DNA of 64,000 bases from Misgurnus anguillicaudatus (Eukaryota; Chordata; Actinopteri; Cypriniformes; Cobitidae), in assembly GCF_027580225.2 (NCBI RefSeq), contig NC_073354.2, forward strand, positions 4,874,001-4,938,000, in the 5' to 3' direction. Made by a program: the position numbers and the translations under genes. Shown here in pieces: positions 46,621 to 59,735 of this stretch. How positions within the stretch are numbered: position 1 is the stretch's first letter; each line of letters opens with the position of its first letter. A model generated the notes under the pieces. It did no database searches and had not been told where the DNA came from. It saw only the letters and a list, made by a program, of their open reading frames with translations.

Positions 46621-48104
46621 CTCTTTTTGGCCTAATGTTGTGTGTAGATAATATTAGAGCTATAGTTAAATCAATTTTATGATGAAATATTCTTCATTGA
46701 TTCATTAATATGTAAAAAAAAATCAAATAAATGTGTACAGAATGTGTATATGTGAATTGTGTTGCAGGTTTTGCACATTGTCAGATTATTAATGACAAAT
46801 TAGATAAATAAGTTAATCTTTCTAATTCATCAGACACACTGTAAAACAGACTTTGTTCAAGTAAACGAAAACAACTTGAGGACAGGAGGCGAAACCTGAC
46901 TTTTGAAGTTTGATCACAGCCACCGCTCACGTTCATGTTGATAAATGCATGAAAATGACTGTATGCCCACCCAGTTTTCTGTTGTGCGCTCTTTTCATGA
47001 ATGAGGCTCAATGTGTGCAAAACTATCAAAATATTGAACGTTTATTGAATCGAATTTAAGCCATATCAGAATCGATTCGCTAAATTGGCCACAATACCCA
47101 GTGCTAACAGCTACACTGGAGACAAACATCTTGTATGTTACAACTTGAACTCAGAAATCTTATTTTCATGTGCACTCTAATTCTGTCCTCAGTCAGGTGT
47201 GTCTCATACTGGAAGAGAAATGTGTGACCCTTAGATTTTCTCTTCCTAGCAAGTACACTAAAGCTCCATGGAGTAATTTGATGGTTATTTGGTCTTCTTT
47301 AGGATTACGAAAATTCATAAGCGTGTCTAAATAGATTTATTTCCCATAAACTCCTGCAATGAAAGTGTAATATATAACATACACACTTCTAGCTTGGTAA
47401 GCATTTAGTGCAAGTGTTAATTTTCATAAAAATCCCTCTCTCTTGCCCGTGACGTTTTTGAGTCCTGGCATTTATTTGACGATAACTTAATTTACAGGAA
47501 TGCCAACGGCCCTTTACCCAACATTCCCTCTTCACAAACGCTGATATATAGGCTTACATAATAATAATAATAATAATAATAATAAGTATAATTAGATCAG
47601 ATTATTCACTGTCACATTTTCAGTTGCCAGCTTGCTGGTTTTGTATGTGTTGATAGCACAGAATAATAATTACAATGTAATTTTACGGGCACCGGTGACC
47701 AGTAAGTTATAGTCATCTCTTTTATTTGGATTTTTACCATATAAACCCGTGGTTCTCAACCTTTTTCACTTCAAGGTCCCCCCATTGCCCAAAACAATAT
47801 TTGAAGCCCCCCCACTCTATTTCCACACAGTGGAATGTTTCAGAGCTTGTCATGAAACACTGATCTAAACATTATTATAAAACGCGTTCTAAGCCTTGAT
47901 AAAATCCCTCGGTAACCTTACGGTTCAGATCGCATTACATAAGTATCACTGTGCCACTGTTGCTGCGTACTGATTTATGAAAATAAACACCACAGTCTTT
48001 AATCATATTTTTAATTTGTCTACAATTGCACAATTAAGATAAATGTCAATAAATATTGTTGAGTCAGCTCGTAAATAAAGAGAAAATGCTTCTCTTTATT
48101 GTTC
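46621..48104. other. Non-coding sequence with small repeats
   Basis: Contains (ATA)n at 47558-47585 and a hAT-like end (GTGGTTCTCAACC) at 47749. A repeat-free block at 46850-47030 may be unique intronic sequence. Confidence 0.4.
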
Positions 48105-48400
48105 TTTAACATCAAATCCGTATTTCCGCTATTATCCACTAGATGGCGATCTTACCCAACTTAAAAACTGACGCATTCACTCAACACTAAAAACACTGTG
48201 TAAGTTTGAATCTGATCTCTTACAAAAGTTCTTTACAAAAATGGAATTATCTTTGCTTTTAGCTGAAAATTTGAGATGTGATAAGAGAACAAATGAAGGT
48301 AGAATGAAACAGTTTGTTTGTTTGTTTGTTTGAAAGTGGAGCGTCTGTTCTTTCATTCAATATATGAAGAGTTTGGTTCCAAAACGCAATAAACGCCATT
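48105..48400. mobile_element. TTAA-type MITE fragment, third copy
   Basis: TATTTCCGCTATTATCCACT followed by AGATGGCG matches the core of 38048-38546. CCACTAGATGGCG at 48136-48148 is CTCF-like. The ends are eroded. Confidence 0.6.
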
Positions 48401-49429
48401 TTTGAAAAAAATGAGTTACTGCCAGAATCAGTATTATATCAGGTCAGTATTATAAAGTAAATTCTTAATTTTATGCAAAATCCAATTTCCGCAGTGTTAT
48501 TCTGTCATCTTTTCTCCCTTTTTTCCCAAAATGCAATAAACGCCCCTCCCCCTTTTCTACAGAATGCCATAAATCCACTCCTCCACAGATTACAGCGCAC
48601 CTCACGCAATGTAAACAAAGAATGGCGGCGCGCTGAGTACACGGAGTCCTAGTTTTCCTCATCTACTTTGTACTTCGTGATCACCAAATAAACAAAAACA
48701 AAATAATACTTTAATAGCATTGATAAACCTGTGATGGTTTTCTGTGACGGGAAAGAAACGTAAGCCATCAACATGTAATAATTTACGCAGAGGAACTCGG
48801 GAGACGGGTGCTTGTTTGGCCGGGCTGACAGCATCAAGTTACTGTCATGCTAACACATTGACCCCAGGGGATCTTATGAAAAACTTTCCATAATTTTACT
48901 CAAAGTCAACGAAAATCGAGCAGGACCAAAACATTTTACAGATGATCGCTTTGAAAAACGTTAAGCGAGGACGTCAAGTATAACCGATGACTTCTTAATA
49001 TCACAAAGTAAGTGTTTTGATTAATGACAATAATGTTTATATTTTTAATTAGTGTGTACAACTAGTCAACTAAATGAATATAACATGGCAAAGATGAATG
49101 CACATTTATATAGGCGATTGATTCAATAGATTTATAGCATTTTTAATAAAAACTTGTCATGGATTTATTGCATTTTGTGGAAAAAATAATCAGTTTTTAT
49201 AATAAATCTTTGAAAATCAAGTTATGGATTTGAATTTTTTATGTTTTTATAACCTAAAGATGCTGTGTGAAAGTTTGTAACAGAAAATAGTGGTTTTCAT
49301 CTTGTCACTTTCTTGGTATAGAAAACTACTTTGTTTGGCGGAAGAGTAATATTTGTACTAATATAATTATAACTTATTTGTGTTTTATTTTATGAAACCC
49401 TGCTATGCATATGAAGTAACCATTTTATA
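48401..49429. other. Non-coding intronic sequence
   Basis: Nothing recognised; a CpG-containing patch at 48540-48640. Confidence 0.35.
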
Positions 49430-49557
49430 AAAGCAATAAGCCCCGCAAAGCAGTGGGGTTACAGAACATTTTATAACAGCTAAGGGGGTTTTAGGCACTC
49501 CGCTTAGCTGTTATAAAATGCACTGGTAACCCATTGCTTCTTGGGGCTTATTGCTTT
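49430..49557. mobile_element. Foldback MITE, 128 bp
   Basis: AAAGCAATAAGCCCC...CATTTTATAACAGCTAAG pairs with CTTAGCTGTTATAAAATG...GGGGCTTATTGCTTT over arms of about 54 bp with a short centre. A transcript across it would form a long hairpin. Confidence 0.85.
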
Positions 49558-52075
49558 AACACGCTTTACCTTTAAACATTTCTTAAAGGTACTGTTTATT
49601 TCTTTGTGTTGAATGGATTCACCCTTACACTTGCTTTGTGTAAAAAAGCTGTATGTTGAGTGTTTGATTGTTGTGTCAGTGAGATACTTACAAAAGTACA
49701 AACTCTAAAATGTCATATGCTTTTGTTGTTTTATAGATTGTAATGAGTTTATATCGATGTCAGATTTAATGGATTTTAATAATGTATATTTTTGACAACT
49801 TAGAGAAGTATTTGATACTGATGTGCTTTTGGTTTAATTTACTGAAACACACACACACTGATCTGCTCGTACTGAATAATGGAGAACAAAGAGAAAAAGA
49901 TTGACGTGTTTTAAAACACTGTCTCAGATTTTCATTATATAGCAGGACATTATTCCTGTGCTGTCTACTAAAAGTAAGCGATTCTTTAGGGGTCACCCAA
50001 ACTCTCCTCAGTTCATTGTAACTGAGATGTTGTAAGTGATATTTTGGCAATGGCAGTGTTTTTTTAGTTACCTGCGTCTACCACCTGAACTATTAACATT
50101 AACAATACATTTTGTTTTAAAAAAGTAGAGTTTGTTTATACAGAAAGAAAAAGCTGAAAATGCATAAAAATAAATGTAGAGGATTTCTGTTGATGTGTAT
50201 AGATGTATATGAGGGATATGGTTGTAGTTTTGTAGAATGACCCTGTGAAACAGTCAAAGGCCCCGACATGAAGCTGATACAGGAATTAGAGGAAGTATTT
50301 CAAAACACTTGCTGTATAATCAGAGATCTCTTTCTCTCTCGCTCCCTCTGTTCTGTAATTCGAAGCGTGCCCCTGTCATGGGCATTAGGGCATGCTTCAA
50401 TCCATCCTGCAGCGCACGCTCAAAGAGACGGCCAGACTGGAGGAAATTGATCAGCACTGTAGTTAAGATTGGGAGGTAAATATAGCAGTGTGTTGGAATG
50501 CTACACCAGGAGATAAAGGTCTGAGTGCTGTGTGATGGCCACCTGATGTTACAGTACAACCTTTATTTTCAGTCCTGAACACACACACTGACAACTAATA
50601 CATTGATCATGTAATTGCTTAATACACTTTGCATGTATCTTTGCACTGTTTCTACAGTAAATGACATCCAGGGCCTTAACCTGTTGGTGCCAAATTACAA
50701 TGCAAAAAATCCTTTAAGTGTAAATGAGGTTAGATTGTAACGATATATAAACGTATAATTAATTATCTAAATTTAGAATCAAAGTAGATTTTTTTAAATG
50801 AAAAAGTTCATTTAATTTAAGGCTTGCTAGTACAGTGGCATTATTTTTAATATACCTCACTCTTTCTCTCACACATTCTTACAGGCTCCCCCTTAAAATA
50901 AAATAAGTTATGTTCCACAACAAATATACATATTAATTTAGGTGCTTATAAATTTAAAACGCTACTTTGCAAGATACTTCGTAAATCAATTGTTTATCTG
51001 TCAATAATATGTGTATTTATCAAAACGTGGCACTCAGTAACGTCACTTTTTTCCAGCCGTCCAATCACAATGGAGGAGAGGCGTGACCAACCAGAACATT
51101 CTTCCTCTACAACTGAACAACAACATAAAAGTTAATATAGCTTGTCGATTACTATATATAACACCATCACAATATGAACATGTATTGATTAGACCTGTAA
51201 CAATGTTTAAATAATATAGCAATTGTTTGACCTCATTGCAATGATTTCAGATCACCGCAATAATTGCACATCTCTTTAAAAAACACAAGGGGGAGCTGCA
51301 GCACCCGTATGAACGAAAGAGTATCGGATGGCACTCCTTAACTGACAGTGTTAAATTGTCAGTTACATTGCGATACATTGCAAAACCTTTCAATACAGTT
51401 TTTAAAGAAATGCTGCAAAACTTTGATAAGCAGTATGAGCTGCCAGGTAAAACATACATTTCCAAAACAGCAATTCCAGTGAAGTGAAGGATGCTATTTT
51501 TAAGGATCTGGAAGGAATTGACTTTTTTTTGCAGCCACTAGTCGTGTGGTCTAGTACTAATAGGACCATAGTAGGATTGGCTACTATTTAAGGTCTTTTC
51601 TGGTGTAGTCAGTTTATTTTGATTGCATTTTATTTTTTAGTTATCTTTTAGACACTTTATTGTTTATTTCTCATAGAATTTTCAGTATTTTAAAGATATA
51701 TTCAGTAAATAATTACCTTTAAATATGTGTTATTTGTATTAATATTTACTGTCTGGTAAACCTTGCAAAAGATTAAATTAAATATAATAATTTGTTATAT
51801 TTTACATAGGGCTTATGTGCAGCACTCAAAACGCTTTACGAATATGGGGGATTCTCCTCAACCACCACCAATAATTACAACAATGTGTGAAAATGATTTC
51901 ATTAACAAAACAAAAAAAATTATTAAATGTCAAAGCAATAAAACGTCAATTAATCGCCATAACCGCCAAACCCCTAAAAAAGTCAATTCATAATAATAAT
52001 AATAATAAACTGCAAGTTTCCTAAAAAAGTAGTAAAATTAATAACTTAACCATTTTTTTTTAAAGTCTAGTAATT
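49558..52075. other. Mostly unique intronic sequence
   Basis: No exon. The block 50250-50570 is less AT-rich, repeat-free and looks like a candidate conserved non-coding element. An (ATA)n patch is at 51990-52009. Confidence 0.4.
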
Positions 52076-52156
52076 CAGAGCTCCAGACTAACTTTTTTTG
52101 TTATTAGGAGTACTGTACCCCCTAACCCCGTTTTTGGTGTTAACGTAGATTAGAAG

Positions 52157-53585
52157 TAGGGCTGGAACGACGCGTCGACGTAGTCGATTACGTCGATTAC
52201 GTAATTAAGTCGATTTGCCGGAAATGCGTCGATGCGTCGCATTGTTTACGTTTTCAAATGAAGGCGGCTTCAGCTCCGACCGGATAATACAAGTGTTATA
52301 CCAAACAGCCAGAACGTGATCAAAAGTGTGGGAATACTTTAAGCAGAGACCAAATAAAACACATAACTTACTGTGTAAAACTGAAATGGCATACCACAGC
52401 AGCGCAACATCGGTGCATGATCATCTTAAAAGATAAACAACCTGGAGCTCTCCGACCTCAGAATGACGTGACGGCAGCGTAAGTATTTGAATTTTTACAG
52501 TAAGTTTTTATACAACAATAGAATCAATGCAGGCACATATTGTGCTTAATACAGCTGTGTTTACATCTTAGTTTAATACGAGCTGCGAGGCGCCTGACAG
52601 ACACGACATTGCATCGCGTCTGGGCAGTGTGTTGAAACAGTAAATAAAGAGCGGGACATGTTTAACTTTTTATATTAAGAAGTTATGAAATAATAAGTTA
52701 CTGTTACACTGAGATAGGCATGTGCCCGCGTGCACTGAAAGCCAGCTGGCAGCGCGGAGTTCCCATAGCTTATTTTTTTGCTATGTGGGCAGATATTATA
52801 AAAGCTCGTCTCGTTAGGTATTCCTGACATGCGTTTATTTAAAGTAACAGCAGCGTAAACGCAGTTTATAAAATATTAGAAGATCATGCTAACTAAATTT
52901 GTATTTACCCGAGACTTAAGAAAAGTTAAATGTTAAAGTTGATGCTAAATGAGAATGCAGTAACGTTACTACTGATAGTAATAATATTAACAGTAATAAT
53001 ATAATGGTTACATTTTATAATAAGGGTTCATGAATCACAATGAACTTATTTTTACTTCAGTCTGAACTAATGCTGAGTAAATGCATGTACTAATCATAAA
53101 CTAATGAAGAGTCATCATTAAGTACAACATGACATGTTTTTTAGTTAATGTATTAATAAACATTGATGTCATGTGAGTCATTTTGTAGTTAATGATGACT
53201 CTTCATTAGTTTATGATTAGCACTAGGGCTGGAACAATAAAGAGCGGGACATGTTTTTATATTATTATTCAGTTTGATTTTTTTTTTTTTTACTTCTTTA
53301 ATATTAATATATTTTATTTGTTTAAGGTGAATAATGCCCCTTTTGCACTGTTTATGTTAGGCTGAATTAATGTTGGACTTGTTTTTATGTGATTTGTTAT
53401 ATTTTCCTTGGCACTGGCACTGTTTGTGTATTTGTTTAATTGAGAAAATGCTTCAATAAAATGTTGGCATTAATAGCAGATGTTACATTTATTATTTGTA
53501 AAAAAAATCTTTAGACTATTCGATTAATCGAAAAAATAATCGATAGACTAATCGGTTGAAAAAATAGTCGAAATTTGCAGCTCTA
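52157..53585 (+). mobile_element. Decayed hAT transposon with BED finger remnant
   Basis: TAGGGCTGGAACGACG at the left and a TTTGCAGCTCTA right end are inverted hAT termini. Exact ATTAGAAG copies flank it (52149-52156 and 53586-53593). At 52320-52433 the plus strand reads SKVWEYFKQRPNKTHNLLCK then TEMAYHSSATSVHDHLKR, a ZBED-type finger lacking its first Cys, followed by a stop. The catalytic part is gone. A second internal TAGGGCTGGAAC at 53223 and a repeat of AATAAAGAGCGGGACATGTT (about 52645 and 53239) suggest an internal duplication or a nested relative. Confidence 0.9.
53090..53220. repeat. Perfect 32-bp inverted repeats inside the hAT element
   Basis: Arms 53090-53121 and 53189-53220 (CTAATCATAAACTAATGAAG...) are exact reverse complements; a nested 131-bp MITE. 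Confidence 0.88.
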
Positions 53586-53599
53586 ATTAGAAGTTCTCT

Positions 53600-54043
53600 C
53601 TTTCTCTCATCTCTGCCATGTCTAATTAAACCTGCTTGCCCGCGTCTTCTCGCGGTTCTGAGGTATGTGTTGACTTTACCCGGGCTGTGTAGACTCATCG
53701 GTAAAGTCAACTAAGCGCAACGTGAAATAAAACTTTTACGCGCCATTCAAATTTGCGGTAAAAACCTGATTGCGCATTCCGTAGTTTTATCACGGGGGCC
53801 CGCACATGCGCGACTACTTTGTTTCTTTGGCACTAGATGATCTGCTCAGTTTACACAGTGTTTGAGTTCTCCTCCATGTGTCTCTATGCTACTGACTGGA
53901 CAGGGCGGAGCCACGTAACCTCACACGCGGTAGAATGTTTTAAAGGGAAAGTATTAACAGGATTAAAAACCGAAAATGATAAAATAGGGTCGGTTAAAGT
54001 TTCTGAATTTCGGTTTCGATTATTTTTCAGTTAATTGTACAGC

Positions 54044-54047
<4 letters not shown>
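53600..54047. mobile_element. Second hAT-like right end
   Basis: The right end (reverse complement TAAGGGCTGTACAATTAACT, then AATAATCGAAACCGAAATTC) is typical of fish hAT elements. The left border is not resolved. CpG-containing segments lie at 53700-53820. Confidence 0.45.

Positions 54048-54091
<44 letters not shown>
54047..54091. repeat. (TA)n microsatellite
   Basis: Uninterrupted TA run directly at the border of the hAT-like end; a shorter TA run follows at 54100-54113. Confidence 0.95.
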
Positions 54092-54094
<3 letters not shown>

Positions 54095-54109
54095 TTGACC
54101 TATATATAT

Positions 54110-54191
54110 ATATTGGATGACCTAGTTAAGGCGGTAGGGTTTTCAAGCTTAGGTGGGCCGCCTGAACTGAAATGTGCTGTGGGAAACCCTG
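54110..54191. mobile_element. hAT-like end fragment, CAGGGTTTCCCACA type
   Basis: In reverse complement it reads CAGGGTTTCCCACAGCAC and then GGCGGCCCACC, similar to the element at 1819-2130. Confidence 0.5.
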
Positions 54192-56840
54192 ATATTAATA
54201 CCAAATGTATACATAACTGTACCTAAATGATAAATATTAATGCCTTTTTGTAAAGGATACTGCCCCATTGACAGCTAGGGACCATTTTTTGACCATTTTT
54301 TTCTGACAGTGTATGTTAATAGATGGTCATGTTCATGTAGTGTTTTGACTTTTTTGTAGATATGAGACAGGATATTACAGAGCCCTAAGGTCAGGTGGTA
54401 CTGATGGGTCATGGACTTAAACTGTATCTGCTGTGAAAACTCTTATGGGTCATTATGCCCTGCAAGAATATGATGACACTGTATTTTGTTAGCTCATCTA
54501 GTGTGTGTATTTGTGTGTGGTATGCATGGCTGTGTGTTTATGTGTGTGATGAAACAGATGGTGTGCAATGTGTTTAGGGGCACTCGAAATTTCAATAGGA
54601 AAAAAGCCCAGCTGTGGAGTTCAGAGCAGCTCAGCAATCACAGAGTATTGTCTAACACAGCCTTTAGTTCCTTATCCCTTTTCATATGCTATTAAAACAC
54701 GCACACACAGCTTCACATCATAGGGTAGTTTGTTTAACAGAGGTTTGTGTGGCATCACGCCCAATGGATCCACTAATGCAATGGTCCTCAGGTTTTATTT
54801 TTTTGGCATGACCCCTTTGAAACTATAACATTTGTGCCTGACACACTGTCTGTATTGTTTCCAAGTGTTTCAAAAAACCAAACGTGTGGATCATTTACAT
54901 AAATTAATTCATGCTTTTGTTTGAAATGGTTTACAAATGAGCAAAAAACACAAGCAATTTAAGATAAAGTTGCCAACCATTTAGCATTAAGGTTTTTTAA
55001 CAGCTGTGAAACATACTGCAACTGCATTTTTCTGTGTAATGTCACTGTTTCTATTTAAACTAAATAAAGTTTTGTTTCATAATTTGAATAATTTTAGAAT
55101 TGCATTTTGTATATGTACAGTATCTTGTGATAGAAAAGGCCTTTTTTTATAAATACTAAGGCTTTTTGGCTATGGCTCTATCTTTCATAAAATATTAATC
55201 TAACTTAAATAAGTTTTTCACACACATCTTTGCTACAAATGAACACAAAAAGTTTGTTTGTTTGAGGGACCTACATGTTATCGTACAATTACACCGAAAG
55301 TGACAGGAGTGCAAAATGTTAGAACGCTTTGAACAAAGTTAATCGTTCAAAAATATAGGATTATGATAAAAAAACACGAAAACACGCCCCTATCCCCAAC
55401 GTCACAGGGTTCAAGCCAAATTGTACACAAAATTTACAAATGTGGTCGTACCAATTAGGCCAATACAAATTAGCCACCTTGTGAAATATGTATGAATTGC
55501 CGTGAGATAAGCATTTTATGTATTTTGATGGTTAAAAACGCAAAAGACTGCGGGGTCAGCAGCACTTTATATAATTGTCACACCATGATTGGCTGAACAT
55601 GTTGACATCTATTTGATAAGCAATGTGTTGAAATTACACCTCGTATTTCTCAAGAGGGTTGTCTTTCAAGTCAAAGTGATGTACAACTGGCTCATATTTC
55701 TTCTTCTGCTTCATCTGTCAGTTTTTTTCTGTCAGCTTCTCTCTCATATAAGTATAACAGAAGCATTAGAAGCCAACTTTTAGTATTGAGCCAACAAAGA
55801 GAGCTGTGAAGAAAAAAGAACTTAGAGAGCAAACACTACAAATTTGTGATGTAATGTGAAAGTATCAAAACAAAATGTGATTCTGGACCAATTGATTTAT
55901 GGTACATCATTATTTAGCAAGATATAAGTCAGCAGTATATTATAAGGATGTACACCTCCTCCGGGAATCATCCCCGTGTTGCCAGCTTCGTGCTCTATTT
56001 GAGCCGATTTGAGCTTTTTTCCAGGAAACATTCCTTAAGTGTTGTTGTTAACAATCCAATGACAACAATCTCCGTTTAATGGACTCGACTCTAATGGTGT
56101 TTATACAACATCGTTTAATGTCTCCAGCTGCTTTTTGTTCAGCGGCTAGCAGATGTGTCTGTTTGTTTATGTTTGTGTGTGCGAAAATGCGTACTATAAT
56201 GCGTAACATGCCTCTGTACGGTGGGTCTGAACCCACTAAAATGTGTGATTTATACTTGGATACAAATAGAAAGTTGAAAAAAGATGTTTTAAAGTGAAAT
56301 AGTTAAGATTATGGTCACTAAAAATTTGTGAATGTGACTGTTAACACTTAAGTTAGGTTTTTTGCTGCCATAAAGATGCTCTTTGAAATTCTCACAGATC
56401 TAACTGGGATAACAACTTGTGATGAAGCCAGCTTGACTAAAGGCTTTCTTTAAAGGCCACATATTATGCCCATTAAGGGTGGGCGATATGACCAAAATTT
56501 TATATCACGGTAGAGTTTTTTATCTTTTAATAAGGTTTTTATGTTATTCAAATATTCAATGCCATAGAATTTTCATAGTTCTCACAAAAAAGCATAAAAA
56601 CAACTAAATTCAAGCTCACTGAAGATAAACAGTCAGTGATGAAAGAAAGATAATAATAATGTATATATTATTAAAGGTAGAAAAGTGATTTAGTCAAGAG
56701 CAGTGAGAGATTTTCACAAAAACATGAGTGACAGACAGGAATTAGGTAATTTCCCCTTTAAGACCAAAGTCTGGATTTAATATACTGTTACACATGCGTT
56801 TTCTCTTTCACCGGTTTACTTTCTCTTAAGACCTAATGGT
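54192..56840. other. Non-coding intronic sequence
   Basis: A hAT-like end (AAGGGTGGGCGATATGACCA) starts near 56475 without a partner. Otherwise no gene. Confidence 0.35.
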
Positions 56841-58250
56841 TGTGTTTATGCAGCCTGTTAATACGTAGTATTTACACGTAACTTTAAAAAGCAAAAAACA
56901 TATTTTTTGTACGTTTAAATAGATGCTAAAACGTACAATGTAGATGTATTTACAACATTTAAATGTAGCATTATTACGTTTTGACAGCTAAAAAACGTAA
57001 AACATTTACGTATCCTTCATTCCATAAAGATTGCTGTATAATTAGTTTTTAACCATTTTAGCGATAATTTACCACCTTAACCATACCCCAAACCTTACCC
57101 TAAACCCAAACTCTTTTTATACAAAATGTTTAAATACGTAATGTATTCTTTTTATATTATGCAACGTAACGGAAAGATATGTTTAGGAACATATTAGTAA
57201 CAATATAGCATTCAAAAAATATTTTAAGGTGCTACAGTCCTACGCAAAACAGTTTATTAAAATCATTTAACGTTACTGTTTAAAAAATCATAGTAGACAG
57301 ACAAGTGTAATCACAACAACTTATTTATTTATATTAAAATCAGTACCAAAAGTAGTTAAAATGACGATGTGCTACAGACAAGGTCCTTTCTGGAATATAT
57401 GAAGTAAAGTAAAGTGAAGTATTAAAGTTATTAAGCCAAGAGTTTGCTTTGATCCGGCTTCCCTCTGTCACGGCGTGCTTTTTTAATTTCAAACGTACAC
57501 CATCGGAAATGGAAATGACGCAAATATGTCACATGGCACTCAAAGAGCCAATGAGCTTTTGATATCACTGCCGTAAAGTAATGTGTCGTAAACCTTCTTG
57601 AGGCGGGATATTTGAATTCACATTAACGAATGCGCGATCTGACTTTACCTTTGCTGATTAGAACTCGAATCAAGATCGCTGGATAAAGGGCTGAATTTGG
57701 ATCTGTTCCTCGCAATCGTATGAATTTTAAAGATGTTGAATACAACAAATGAATAAAAGTAACATCTTTTGTGTATTTATGTTGTATTTTTTTGTAATTA
57801 TTGTTTAGTAGTAATAATAACCTATTGCATAGAAGACAGCAGGAGAAAACACGTTTTTGTGTGTCATGGCAAACAAACTAAATATAAATACAAAAATGCT
57901 ATTTATTTTAAAGTTTTAAAATGTTAAATATTGTGAAATTCTCTGAATATCATAATCATTTCATTAGGTAAATGGGTAAACTGTCTTAAATATAAGTCTG
58001 AAAATATGACTGAAAACATGTCATTGTTATGAGTAAGAAACGGCAATGCCCACGATTTTAATATCTATGAATAGGAATAACTTATGTACAAATTTGTACG
58101 TTTGTAAAGCTGTAAATACGTAAATAATTTACGTATTAGTCCTGTTAAAACGTTGATATTGTACATTTCAGTGTGTTTTAAACGTTAGTAAATGTACGTA
58201 TTGTACAACCACACTGAAACCTAAAAATACACACGTATTCTCAAGAGATC
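56840..58250. mobile_element. Probable DNA transposon with TACGT-rich ends
   Basis: Dense TACGTA/AACGT motifs cluster at 56850-57180 and 58090-58240, with a sparser centre. This is the pattern of sub-terminal repeats in large TIR elements such as CACTA. Exact termini were not found and no ORF is intact. Confidence 0.4.
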
Positions 58251-58611
58251 ACGTTGGTTTATGAGGATACCTGTAAAGGGAATTTTGACGAATGTGTGTA
58301 TTTAAGGCAAATAAAGCATAAAAAATGCTCACGAGCTTAATGAGCAGCGGATGCAGGACTTGCGCACTCCTTTCACACAGAAACAGCGCGCACATATAGC
58401 ACTGTTGTTTGTGTTTCAACGGCTTAAAATCTCTTGTTTTAAAATTGTGGTGCTTAAATACTTGTACAAACATTTCGTTTTTCATAACCACGTGCACGGC
58501 AGCGTGATGTTGGCACGTAAAATCAATAGAGACGATAGTCCAGTATCTCTACCGGTTGACAAATTTCTACGGGTTTATCAGATCTACCGTTTTTTCGCCC
58601 ACCCATTTTTA

Positions 58612-59040
58612 TGTAAGTCTCAGGTGTGCCTATAATGTGTCTATGAAGTTTCAGCTGAAAATACCCCACGTTATTTATAATAGCATGTGCAAAATGCCCC
58701 TATTTGGGTGGGAGCAAAAAAGTGTTGTTTTAGTGTGTGTGTGCCTTTAAATGCAAATGAGCTACTTCCCTTACTCTTTACAAACAGTGTGCGCTTGCGG
58801 TTTAACAACAGATCTGATTCCTGTGAATACAGTCTGAATCAATAGTATATTTAGCAGCATTAGCGCTACAACATGCCAACAAACACATTTAGAAAAGCTT
58901 TTGGGTAAAGTTAACTAGTCAGTCAGTGGCCGTGGGCGAACTTTATTTGTGTTACATCACATTAACAAGAGAATCAAAACAGCATGTCTAATGAAACTGC
59001 TTTGCTTTAAGTAAGGGATAATGTATAGCAATGCTGACAT
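58612..59040. repeat. Dispersed teleost repeat, copy 2
   Basis: Includes AAGTTTCAGCTGAAAATACC, GATCTGATTCCTGTGAATAC and CAGCATGTCTAATGAAACTG, related to 40740-40980; a diverged relative starts near 61965. Confidence 0.5.
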
Positions 59041-59735
59041 CACGGGCACGCACAATGAAATTCTGTGTCGAAAAATCTGTTTCAGCCTGCATGTAGTTTT
59101 AAAATGAGTGTCATGCAATATCCACTTCTCGCCGCATGGTTGTAATCTTTTTTTTTTATAGATACTACAATAAATACGTGAAGAAGAACCACCGTTTGAT
59201 ATTTTCAGCTTTTAGTCCTGAGGTGTTTTTATTTTACACCAACTGTTTGAAAATTTGTGTCACGTGCTATTTACCTCATAAGTAAGGTAAGGAACATTAA
59301 ATATTGATTTGAAATATTTTATTTGCTCATTTTAATAAAATATAGACCTTCCGCAAGGAAAACCCATTTATTTTTGGTTTTAAAATGAGACAAGACGTTG
59401 AAATGTCACAAATACGATTGGTTTAATCATTTGTCAATATAATGTCAAATATGTTATTAAAAGCTTATTTATATTTAATTTATGTGTAATATTAAGCTGT
59501 ACCTGTGAAAGTAAAATGCAGCATCCAGGTTACCGTGTGTTATTAGTTTTGAGTTATCTGAAAAGAACAAACTTTGGAATGTGACTGGCCAATCAAAATC
59601 AAGGATTTTAGAGAACCGTGCAAATTAAATTTAGAGAGAAAAAATGTTGGTCTGCCTGTTTATAGCAGCAGCTTTTTTTAAAGTGGGTGTCAGAATCCTG
59701 CCATATCCTTGTATGTATTTAGATCTAGTTTACCA

